Assembly: GCA_028291845.1 (NCBI GenBank)
Contig: JAQGNM010000107.1
Span: 1 to 12,448, forward strand
Direction: 5' to 3'
Source: Massilia sp.
GTDB lineage: Bacteria > Pseudomonadota > Gammaproteobacteria > Burkholderiales > Burkholderiaceae_D
DNA: 12,448 nucleotides
Part shown: in pieces, positions 7,006 through 12,448 of the stretch
Position numbering within the stretch: the first letter of the stretch is position 1
How the letters are laid out: each line of letters begins with the position of its first letter
Made by a program: the position numbers and the translations under genes
The notes under the pieces: model-generated
What the model was told of the DNA's origin: nothing
The model's input: only the letters and a program-made list of their open reading frames with translations
The model's database searches: none

Positions 7006-8232
7006 TCAGATAATCGCCAGCGGATGCGCTGGCAGCGGCCGGAATCTGCCCGGCATCATGACCCGGCACAGCGCCTCGGCAAAAAAGAAATCGCCGAACA
7101 TGGTGGCGCCGTCGACGCCTTCGTTGTGCGGTTTCGAGTAGCAGGAATTCTTCAACAGGCCGCGCTGCGACGGCTCGCTGGCAAATTCGGTGCGGCAAAG
7201 CGCCTCGAGCATCGCCAGGCCATGCGTGCGCCACCTGGTTCCGGCGGCGGGATCCGGATGCACACGCCCCAGTTCGAGCAGGGCCGACGACACCACCGCC
7301 GCCGCCGCCGTGTCCTTGATGTCGGCATCGGCGCCGGTCGCATCGAAGTCCCATGGCGGCACCTGGCGGCCCTCCAGGCGTTTCAGGTAATACGTCGCCA
7401 GCCGCTCGGCCAGGTCGAGGTATTCGCGCTTGCCGGTTTCGCGCGCCGTATTCACATAGCCATAAATGGCCCAGCCCTGGCCGCGGCTCCAGGCCGATTC
7501 ATCGAACGCGCCCTGGAAGGTATAGCCACGCTTTCTCTCGCCGCTGACGGTGTCGTACTCGACCGCATGGTAGGTCGAATCGTCGCTGCGGATGAAGGCT
7601 TTGGCGCTGATGTCGGCGTGCGCCTGGGCGGCCAGCCGATAGCTGGCGTCGCCGCTGTAGTTGGCGGCCCAGTACAACAGCGACAGGTTGGCCATGGTAT
7701 CGATCGCCGAACTGCAACGGCCACGCGGATCGTTCATCGGTCCCCACGACGCCAGGTAGGCGCCGGCGCGCGTGGTCACCAGGCGGGCGCGCAGTTTGCC
7801 GGCCGCCTCCAGCGCGATGCCGGCGTACCATGCATCGCCGGTGATGTCGAAGCCGGGAATTGCGCTGCTGTCGAAGATGAAGCCGATATCGTGGGTATTC
7901 GGGTCTTCCGCGCGCTGCGCCACCAGCCGCATGCGCTCGCGCGCCCACAGCAGGAACCTCGACTCCCCGGTGTGCTGGTACGATGCCAGCAGCAAACCGA
8001 CCCAGAACCCGCACAGCCAGTTACCGTGGCTCCAGGCGTCGCCAGTGTAGCCCGCGGACAGTGAAGCCGGCTGGCGAACCCATGCGCCGTCGGGCCTGGT
8101 CACGTGGGGGAATTCAACGCCCAGGGTGGGCTCGTCCTGCGCCACCTTGCGGGCCATCTCGTCGAGCGTACTGGAAAAAAGGGCCCGTTGCGCCGGCGTG
8201 ATTTCAATCGGGTTGTTCAAGTCATTTGGCAT
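7006..8232 (-). CDS. Glycoside hydrolase family 88, unsaturated glucuronyl hydrolase-like
   Basis: Probably hydrates and so removes the 4,5-unsaturated uronic acid from the non-reducing end of oligosaccharides made by polysaccharide lyases. It has 408 residues, usual for GH88, with the (alpha/alpha)6-barrel repeats of Trp/Gly-rich helices. Asp115 in NTHDIGF and Asp178 in AIDTMANLSLLYW correspond by motif to the two catalytic aspartates of Bacillus GL1 UGL (Asp88 and Asp149). Other hallmarks are WSHGNWLCGFWVGLLL (67-82) and SAWSRGQGWAIYGY. No signal peptide is seen, so it should act in the cytoplasm on imported di- or oligosaccharides. AGGAG lies 5 nt before the ATG. A 36-bp dyad sits just upstream. 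It is followed at 34 bp by the semialdehyde dehydrogenase. The GH105 family is similar, but the HDIGF and IDTMANL motifs favour GH88. No transporter or lyase is in the window to name the glycan. Confidence 0.9.
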   Translation of the reverse strand: MPNDLNNPIEITPAQRALFSSTLDEMARKVAQDEPTLGVEFPHVTRPDGAWVRQPASLSAGYTGDAWSHGNWLCGFWVGLLLASYQHTGESRFLLWARERMRLVAQRAEDPNTHDIGFIFDSSAIPGFDITGDAWYAGIALEAAGKLRARLVTTRAGAYLASWGPMNDPRGRCSSAIDTMANLSLLYWAANYSGDASYRLAAQAHADISAKAFIRSDDSTYHAVEYDTVSGERKRGYTFQGAFDESAWSRGQGWAIYGYVNTARETGKREYLDLAERLATYYLKRLEGRQVPPWDFDATGADADIKDTAAAAVVSSALLELGRVHPDPAAGTRWRTHGLAMLEALCRTEFASEPSQRGLLKNSCYSKPHNEGVDGATMFGDFFFAEALCRVMMPGRFRPLPAHPLAII

Positions 8233-8244
8233 CGCATCTCCTGG

Positions 8245-8280
8245 TTTTGTCCCGGTGCTGGTGCAACACCGCAGACAAAA
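8245..8280 (-). promoter_or_regulatory. Nested 36-bp dyad before the GH88 gene: operator or leader hairpin
   Basis: Outer arms ttttgtc (8245-8251) and gacaaaa (8274-8280) are exactly complementary. Inside them cggtg (8253-8257) pairs with caccg (8267-8271), giving a 12-bp stem with a small 1/2-base bulge and a 9-base loop. Within that, ggtg-caa-cacc (8260-8270) is a second, alternative dyad. On the minus strand a -10-like TAAAAT (8285-8280) abuts the dyad, and CCAGGAG with the GH88 ATG follows within about 15 nt. There is no U-run on the transcribed side, so it is not a normal terminator. A repressor operator over the transcription start, or a leader hairpin near the ribosome site, both fit. 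Confidence 0.55.
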
Positions 8281-8345
8281 TTTTACGAGTCAGGGGACGC
8301 CGGTGGTTAGGACGAAAACCAGCTTGACTTGGACTTTCTTGCAGC

Positions 8346-8375
8346 GCGACAGGGATCAGAGCGACAGGGATCAGA
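8346..8375. repeat. 15-bp perfect tandem duplication at the AraC gene stop
   Basis: gcgacagggatcaga occurs twice in a row (8346-8360 and 8361-8375). Each copy carries a tca (TGA on the minus strand); the TGA of the second copy, 8371-8373, is the stop of the regulator gene. It looks like a recent slippage duplication in the spacer between the regulator and GH88 genes. Confidence 0.8.
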
Positions 8376-9264
8376 GCTTCAGGTTGACGAGGCTCTGGCG
8401 AAACTCGATCGGCGAACGGCCGGTGTGTTTCTTGAAGCAGCGGCTGAAGTAAGCGGGGTCGCCGAATCCCAGCTCGTCGGCCACCTCCGCCACGCTCACT
8501 TCCGAGTGCAGCAGCATGCGCTTCGCTTCGAGCATGATGCGTTCCCTGATCAGTTGCGACGCGGTCTGGCCGGTGGCCTGGCGGGTCGCTTCATTGAGCG
8601 CGCGTTCGGTGACCTTCAGCAGGCGCGCGTACGCGGCCGTTTCGTCGAGCGAGGCAAAATTTTTCTCCAGCAGCGTCTTGAAGCGGCGCGCCAGCAGCAG
8701 GCTGCGCGACGACGCCCCGGTGTCGGCAGCCGGTTCGGCCATGCGCGACGCCTTCAGCAGGAAAATCCGCAGGTACGACCAGATCACGTCTTCGTATCCC
8801 CTCTGCTCGGCGATGTATTCCTCGCTGATCGCTTCAAGAATGGGGAACAAGACGTGGGCCTGGTCGCCATCCATGTAGAGGGCGTTGCTGATGCTTTCGA
8901 AATCGTACACCGGCACCTCGGTGAGCGAATTCCTGCTCTGCACCTTGAAGGCGAAGAATTCGGCACTGAAATTGATGGTGAACCCGGCCGCATCGTCGGA
9001 CAGCACGAAATCGTGGATCTGGCCCGGGCCCATGAAGAACAAGGTATTCGGCTTGACCTCGTAGCGCACCGAATCGATGATGTGATGGCCGCTGCCGTGC
9101 GCCACCCAGACGATATGGTAGAAGTCGTGCCGGTGCGGATAGGGCAAGGTCGACTTCAGGTTTTCCAGCGGCGCAAAATGAAAATCGATCGACTTGACTT
9201 TGGAGCCATAGTCGAAGTTCGCGATCTGTATGACCGGCAAGTGACAGCACGACATGGTAGGCAT
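8371..9264 (-). CDS. AraC-family transcriptional regulator with cupin sensor domain
   Basis: Likely ligand-responsive activator of the sugar-acid genes around it. It has 297 residues from the chosen start. The N-terminal cupin-like sensor runs about 10-110, with PYPHRHDFYHIVWVAHGSG (41-59) and NTLFFMGPGQIHDFVLSD (73-90), as in AraC proteins that bind sugars. The C-terminal double helix-turn-helix runs about 195-291: first HTH near SLDETAAYARLLKVTERALN, second in VSVAEVADELGFGDPAYFSRCFKKHTGRSP (257-284 and beyond), ending IEFRQSL. I chose ATG at 9264 because GGAG (9277-9274) lies 9 nt before it. Upstream in-frame starts at 9279 (ATG) and 9327 (GTG) are possible but less well supported. It reads in the same direction as GH88 with a 138-bp gap, so it could control the GH88 promoter, block 1, or itself. 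Confidence 0.92.
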   Translation of the reverse strand: MPTMSCCHLPVIQIANFDYGSKVKSIDFHFAPLENLKSTLPYPHRHDFYHIVWVAHGSGHHIIDSVRYEVKPNTLFFMGPGQIHDFVLSDDAAGFTINFSAEFFAFKVQSRNSLTEVPVYDFESISNALYMDGDQAHVLFPILEAISEEYIAEQRGYEDVIWSYLRIFLLKASRMAEPAADTGASSRSLLLARRFKTLLEKNFASLDETAAYARLLKVTERALNEATRQATGQTASQLIRERIMLEAKRMLLHSEVSVAEVADELGFGDPAYFSRCFKKHTGRSPIEFRQSLVNLKL

Positions 9265-9375
9265 TGCGGTAGTCTCCATCCGGCAACTGCGTGGTCCGCG
9301 CACAGTCCGCGGAGTCGCAGTTTGCACATCTGATTTGCATGGCCGCGCGCCTGGCGGCTGATCGAATCCACTCCT

Positions 9376-9384
9376 AGAATAGCA
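9376..9384 (-). promoter_or_regulatory. Possible extended -10 promoter for the AraC-type gene
   Basis: On the minus strand TGCTATTCT matches the extended -10 form TGnTATnnT. It lies about 110 bp before the regulator start and just after the stop of the XylX-like gene. No good -35 is seen. An imperfect dyad, aacgt-ca-acgtt, at 9387-9398 lies just upstream and could be an operator. Confidence 0.35.
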
Positions 9385-9390
9385 GAAACG

Positions 9391-10593
9391 TCAACGTTCA
9401 CTCAGCAAGCCACGCGCCGCCAGGTTCGCCATCAGCGCACGCACGCCGAATACCCAGGGTTTGACTTTGTCGGAGGTGTTGACGCGATTGCGCAGCGCCC
9501 CCAATTTGCTGCTGCTGATCGTGACGATATCGCCGGCGTGATGGGTAAAGCCGGCGCCGGGATGATCGCGATCCTGGGTCGGCGAGAACAGCGTGCCGAG
9601 AAATAGCATGAAGCCGTCCGGGTATTGATGCGTTGCGCCGAGGGTCTGGCCGGCCAGATCGACCGGGTCGCGGCTGATGCGGCGCATCGAACTGGTGCCG
9701 TGCAGGACGAAGCCGTCCTTGCCCTCGACCAGCAACTGCACCTCCTGCGTGCGCACGTCGTCGAGCGAAAAACCGGCATCGAACAGGCGGATGAACGGAC
9801 CGATCGCGCAGGACGCGTTGTTATCCTTGGCCTTGCTCAGCAATAAGGCACTGCGTCCTTCGAAATCGCGCAGGTTGACGTCATTGCCCAGCGTCGCGCC
9901 GAGTATTTGGCCGCGGCTGTTGACAGCGAGGACCACTTCCGGCTCGGGGTTGTTCCAGGCGGAATCGGGGTGCAGGCCGATCTCGGCGCCAGTGCCGATC
10001 GCCGACAGCAGCGGGGCTTTGGTGAATACCTCGGCATCCGGTCCGATCCCGACCTCCAGGTACTGCGACCACATGCCCTGCTCGATCAGCAAGGCCTTCA
10101 GTTGCGCCGCTTCAGGCGATCCCGGAACGACCGCCGCCAGGTTGTCGCCCATGACCGCCTGCACGCGCGCGCGCACCGCTTGTGCACGACCGGCATCGCC
10201 ACCGGTTTGTTCCTCGATCACGCGTTCGAGCATGCTGTCGACGAACGTCACGCCGGCCGCCTTGATCACCTGCAGGTCGCACGGCGCCAGCAGATAGGGC
10301 TGGTTCTGATCGGGCATGGCGGCCGCGGTATTGCGCGCGATGTCCTCGAAGCTGCCGATGCGCTGGCCGATGGCAGCGCGCACCAGCGCCGCCGCATCGT
10401 CGTGCTCGAGCAATGCGCTGACGGTCGAGGCGAGCCGGCTCACATCGAAAACGCCGTCGTGGCGGATAACCACCACGGCCGGGCCCGCATGGCGTCCCGG
10501 CAGCCAGGCACGGCCAATCAATGTACCGGCAAAACCGTCGGCGGGAAGGATATCGGGAATATCGGAAATAGCGGCTTGCGGCGTGTCTGACAT
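9391..10593 (-). CDS. FAH-superfamily enzyme, XylX-like 2-keto-3-deoxy-pentonate dehydratase
   Basis: Predicted to dehydrate a 2-keto-3-deoxy sugar acid (xylonate or arabonate type) to 2-oxoglutarate semialdehyde, using a divalent metal. It has 400 residues. Several blocks resemble what I recall of Caulobacter crescentus XylX: LQVIKAAGVTFVDSMLERVI (107-126), WSQYLEVGIGPDAEVFTKAP (175-194), NNPEPEVVL (214-222), GNDVNLRDFEGRSALLLSKA (236-255), AIGPF (263-267), HQYPDGF (322-328) and GFTHHAGD (348-355). Likely metal ligands are Glu217, Glu219 and Asp238, as in FAH-fold enzymes. The ATG at 10593 fits the family length. The reading frame stays open upstream to about 11067, but that part runs antisense-like through the hydratase gene and has no homology. 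It lies 50 bp after the MaoC gene, with a weak GGAA ribosome site. It could instead be a diketo-acid hydrolase, since the FAH fold does both. Confidence 0.88.
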   Translation of the reverse strand: MSDTPQAAISDIPDILPADGFAGTLIGRAWLPGRHAGPAVVVIRHDGVFDVSRLASTVSALLEHDDAAALVRAAIGQRIGSFEDIARNTAAAMPDQNQPYLLAPCDLQVIKAAGVTFVDSMLERVIEEQTGGDAGRAQAVRARVQAVMGDNLAAVVPGSPEAAQLKALLIEQGMWSQYLEVGIGPDAEVFTKAPLLSAIGTGAEIGLHPDSAWNNPEPEVVLAVNSRGQILGATLGNDVNLRDFEGRSALLLSKAKDNNASCAIGPFIRLFDAGFSLDDVRTQEVQLLVEGKDGFVLHGTSSMRRISRDPVDLAGQTLGATHQYPDGFMLFLGTLFSPTQDRDHPGAGFTHHAGDIVTISSSKLGALRNRVNTSDKVKPWVFGVRALMANLAARGLLSER

Positions 10594-10622
10594 GGGATGG
10601 TTCCAGGTTGGTTGATGAGTGC

Positions 10623-10636
10623 GGACGCGCGCGTCC
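10623..10636. promoter_or_regulatory. Perfect 14-bp palindrome in the hydratase/XylX-like spacer
   Basis: ggacgcgcgcgtcc is a perfect palindrome lying midway in the 50-bp gap between the MaoC stop and the XylX-like start. It could be an operator for an internal promoter or a small hairpin that stabilises one part of the transcript. GC-rich DNA raises the chance of such a palindrome, so confidence is modest. Confidence 0.4.
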
Positions 10637-10643
10637 CGTTGGA

Positions 10644-11087
10644 TCAGGCGAAGCGCAGTTCCTTGAGCGCCGACAGGCCGCTCAGTACCGCCTCGCCGGT
10701 CTGCTTGCGCACCATGGTGTCCATGATGAGGATGCGTTTTGCGTCTTTCTTGCCGACCACCGTCACTTCGACGGTAATGGTGTCGTCGACGAATACCGGC
10801 CCCAGGAAGCGCAGTTCCTGGCCGACGTAGGCAAAGCCGGGACCGGTCAGCGCGGTATGCGCCGTCGATACGACGGCAGCGGTCAGGAGCCCGTGCGCGA
10901 CGCGCTGGCCGAACGGCGAGTGCGCGGCGAATTCCTGTTCCATGTGCAGCGGATTGAGATCGCCCGACAGCCGGCCGAACGCGTCGATCTCGGCCGCGGT
11001 CATCTTGCGTGTCGTAACTTGTTTGCGGCCGATGGCGATATCGTCGAAGCCGAGCAGGTCGTTCCATCGGACCACGGTGGCGCTCAT
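10644..11087 (-). CDS. MaoC-family hotdog-fold (R)-enoyl-CoA hydratase
   Basis: Small cytoplasmic hydratase expected to add water to a trans-2-enoyl-CoA or to dehydrate a (R)-3-hydroxyacyl-CoA. It has 147 residues, normal for single-domain MaoC/PhaJ-like proteins. The hydratase-2 motif is complete: SGDLNPLH (41-48) with Asp43, Asn45 and His48, followed by HSPFGQRVAHGLLTAAVVS. The hotdog strands follow in FAYVGQELRFLGPVFVDDTITVEV form. Its ATG overlaps the CoA-transferase TGA by four bases (ATGA), and a GGGGGG run lies a few bases upstream. Coupling to the CoA-transferase and the acyl-CoA dehydrogenase suggests a short CoA-thioester route (activation, oxidation, hydration). Its acyl substrate is not readable. 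Confidence 0.92.
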   Translation of the reverse strand: MSATVVRWNDLLGFDDIAIGRKQVTTRKMTAAEIDAFGRLSGDLNPLHMEQEFAAHSPFGQRVAHGLLTAAVVSTAHTALTGPGFAYVGQELRFLGPVFVDDTITVEVTVVGKKDAKRILIMDTMVRKQTGEAVLSGLSALKELRFA

Positions 11088-12277
11088 GCTTGCCCCCCTT
11101 CCGGCAGCGCGATGCGCTGGCTCACCAGGGTCTCGATGGCGTCGCTGCTGTAGCCAAGTTCGGCCAGCACCTCGCGTGTATGCTGGCCCTGCTGCGGTGG
11201 CGCGCGGTGCAGCGCCGGCGCCTTGCCGTCGTAGCGCACCGGATGCGCCAGCAGGCGCACACTGCCCGCCTGGGGGTGCTCGACCGTCATCACGATGTCG
11301 TTGTGCTTGACTTGCGGATCGGCCTCGACCTGCTCGTAATCGTTGACCGGCGCATACCAGATATCGTGCACATCAAAGGCTGCCATCCACGCCGCCGTGG
11401 TACGCGTGGCGAGCGCCTCATGCACGATCCGGTTGATCTGGTCGCGCTTATTAACCGGATCCTTGGGATCGGAAAAGTCGGCCAGTTGCGGCCGCTCGAG
11501 CGCCGCGGCAAGCTTGGCGGTCGTCGTCAGCGAGATCGCGATCCAGCCGTCCTGCGTGCGGTACACCCCGTATGGCGCCGGATGGAAGCGGCTGCCGATC
11601 GGCGGCTCGGTACGGTCCCACAGCGGCCCCTTGTTCAGGTAATAGGTAAATGGCTCGATCTGCAGGTCGATGGCCGCATTGAGCAAATTGCTTTCGACCA
11701 GGGTACCTTTGCCGGTGCGCTCGCGCGCCTGCAGCGCGGCGACCACGCCGAACGCGGCCAGCGCGGCGGCATGCTGGTCGACGATGGCCGACCCCACCGG
11801 CGTCGGCGGCGAATCGGCCGAGCCCGACAGCATCGTCATGCCGCTCATCGCCTGCAGCAGCAGGTCTTGCCCAGGACGCTTCAGGTATGGACCGGAAGAA
11901 CCGTAGCCCGTGCACGAGCAATACACCAGGCGCGGATTGACCGCCTTCACATCTTCGTAGCCGAAGCCCATGCGGCCAAGCACGCCGGGGCGATAGTTTT
12001 CGATCAGGACGTCGGCTTCGCGCACCAGCCGCCAGACGACCTCCTTGGCCTTGTCGTCGCGCAGATCGAGCGAAATGCTGCGCTGGTTGCGGTTGCCGAG
12101 CATGAAAAATACGCTGACGCCTTCGATAAACGCATCGAAGCCGGACCAGCTGCGCTCGAAAGCGCCGCCGGGCGGCTCGATCTTGATGACGTCGGCGCCG
12201 ACGTCGGCCAGCATCTGCACGGCCGCCGGACCTTGCAGGAAGTGCGTGAAGCTGATTACCTTTATGCCCTTGAGCAT
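11084..12277 (-). CDS. CaiB/BaiF class III CoA-transferase
   Basis: Moves CoA between a donor acyl-CoA (often succinyl-CoA) and a carboxylic acid, in the cytoplasm. It has 397 residues, standard for the family. The N-terminus is LKGIKVISFTHFLQGPAAVQMLADVGADVIKIEPP (2-36), with the usual LADxGADVIKIE stretch. NYRPGVLGRMGFGY (94-107), VYCSCTGYGSSGPY (118-131) and the nucleophile Asp138 in RPGQDLLLQAMSG follow. The small domain is recognisable by HPAPYGVYRTQDGWIAIS and WYAPVNDYEQVEADPQV. GGAGG lies just before the ATG at 12277. It follows the acyl-CoA dehydrogenase at 66 bp and overlaps the MaoC gene, so it probably starts the CoA-thioester route. Frc, CaiB and succinyl-CoA:mesaconate types share this form, so the acid it activates remains open. 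Confidence 0.95.
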   Translation of the reverse strand: MLKGIKVISFTHFLQGPAAVQMLADVGADVIKIEPPGGAFERSWSGFDAFIEGVSVFFMLGNRNQRSISLDLRDDKAKEVVWRLVREADVLIENYRPGVLGRMGFGYEDVKAVNPRLVYCSCTGYGSSGPYLKRPGQDLLLQAMSGMTMLSGSADSPPTPVGSAIVDQHAAALAAFGVVAALQARERTGKGTLVESNLLNAAIDLQIEPFTYYLNKGPLWDRTEPPIGSRFHPAPYGVYRTQDGWIAISLTTTAKLAAALERPQLADFSDPKDPVNKRDQINRIVHEALATRTTAAWMAAFDVHDIWYAPVNDYEQVEADPQVKHNDIVMTVEHPQAGSVRLLAHPVRYDGKAPALHRAPPQQGQHTREVLAELGYSSDAIETLVSQRIALPEGGQA

Positions 12278-12295
12278 GTGACCTCCGAGAAATAT

Positions 12296-12334
12296 AGTCG
12301 ATAGTGCGAGTCGATAGTGCGAGTCGATCGTGCG
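12296..12334. repeat. Three 13-bp tandem repeats before the CoA-transferase
   Basis: agtcgatagtgcg occurs at 12296-12308 and 12309-12321, and as agtcgatcgtgcg (one change) at 12322-12334. The array fills most of the spacer between the acyl-CoA dehydrogenase stop and the CoA-transferase ribosome site. It could be a slippage product or a set of regulator-binding direct repeats; 13 bp is not a whole helical turn multiple. Confidence 0.8.
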
Positions 12335-12343
12335 TGCCGGCCC

Positions 12344-12448
12344 TCAGGCCAGCAATTCGCGCGAAATGATCATGCGCTGGATCTCCGAAGTGCCTTCGAC
12401 GATTTCCAGCACCTTGGCGTCGCCGAATGCACGCGCCACCGCGTACTC
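12344..12448 (-). CDS. Acyl-CoA dehydrogenase, C-terminal end only
   Basis: Only the last 34 codons and stop are in the window; the rest lies beyond base 12448. They read as the conserved C-terminal helix of the flavin-dependent acyl-CoA dehydrogenase family: EYAVARAFGDAKVLEIVEGT, then SEIQRMIISRELLA and TGA. The EGTSEIQR motif is the family hallmark at the FAD/tetramer contact. It is presumably the gene before the CoA-transferase in the same operon and would oxidise the acyl-CoA at the alpha-beta position. The reading is firm, but which acyl-CoA dehydrogenase it is cannot be told. Confidence 0.9.
   Translation of the reverse strand, partial: EYAVARAFGDAKVLEIVEGTSEIQRMIISRELLA

Noticed and set aside
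6901..8064. 387-codon plus-strand open frame
   Set aside because: Antisense to the GH88 gene, whose catalytic motifs are intact.
8329..9333. 334-codon plus-strand open frame
   Set aside because: Antisense to the AraC-type gene, which has clear cupin and helix-turn-helix motifs.
10594..11067. N-terminal extension of the XylX-like frame, giving 558 codons
   Set aside because: The extension overlaps the MaoC gene in another frame, is Arg-rich and without homology, and the family starts near the ATG at 10593.
11090..12304. 404-codon plus-strand open frame
   Set aside because: Antisense to the CoA-transferase, which carries the full family signature including the catalytic Asp.

Overview
The window looks like chromosomal DNA from a GC-rich betaproteobacterium, most likely Burkholderiales and possibly Oxalobacteraceae (Massilia/Duganella/Janthinobacterium-like). 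This is inferred from codon use, gene content and protein style; there is no rRNA or other marker to prove it. Every intact gene reads on the minus strand, so transcription runs from high to low coordinates. The only plus-strand coding trace is a decayed fragment. I see no tRNA, rRNA, CRISPR array, insertion sequence or phage gene.

Block 1 (12448 to 9391, in transcription order) is an apparent acyl-CoA operon. It holds the last 34 codons of an acyl-CoA dehydrogenase, a class III (CaiB/BaiF) CoA-transferase, a MaoC-type hotdog hydratase that overlaps it by ATGA, and a 400-residue FAH-superfamily enzyme closely resembling Caulobacter XylX (2-keto-3-deoxy-pentonate dehydratase). Block 2 (9264 to 5379) holds an AraC-type regulator, a GH88 unsaturated glucuronyl hydrolase and a 2-oxoglutarate-semialdehyde (2,5-dioxovalerate) dehydrogenase. 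The XylX-like enzyme would make the semialdehyde that this dehydrogenase oxidises to 2-oxoglutarate. Blocks 1 and 2 together therefore look like the lower half of a Weimberg-type sugar-acid pathway, combined with a hydrolase for unsaturated uronic acid oligosaccharides and with CoA-thioester genes whose substrate is unknown.

Block 3 (about 4870 to 5317, plus strand) is a remnant of a flavoprotein phenol/chlorophenol-type monooxygenase. Its C-terminal motifs are readable, but it lacks the FAD-binding part and has an internal deletion. Next to it, 4698-4869 is an AT-rich stretch upstream of block 4.

Block 4 (4697 to 1) is a type I secretion operon: an ABC exporter with a degenerate C39-like domain, a HlyD-type adaptor and a family 4 glycosyltransferase that runs off the window. 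All three genes are joined by ATGA stop/start overlaps, which suggests that secretion and glycosylation (of the exported protein or of a surface glycan) are made together. No TolC-type outer membrane protein and no RTX substrate lies in the window.

The small-scale structure most worth checking is a 36-bp nested dyad just before the GH88 gene, a perfect 14-bp palindrome before the XylX-like gene, a 13-bp triple repeat before the CoA-transferase, and a 9-bp repeat containing the HlyD start codon.
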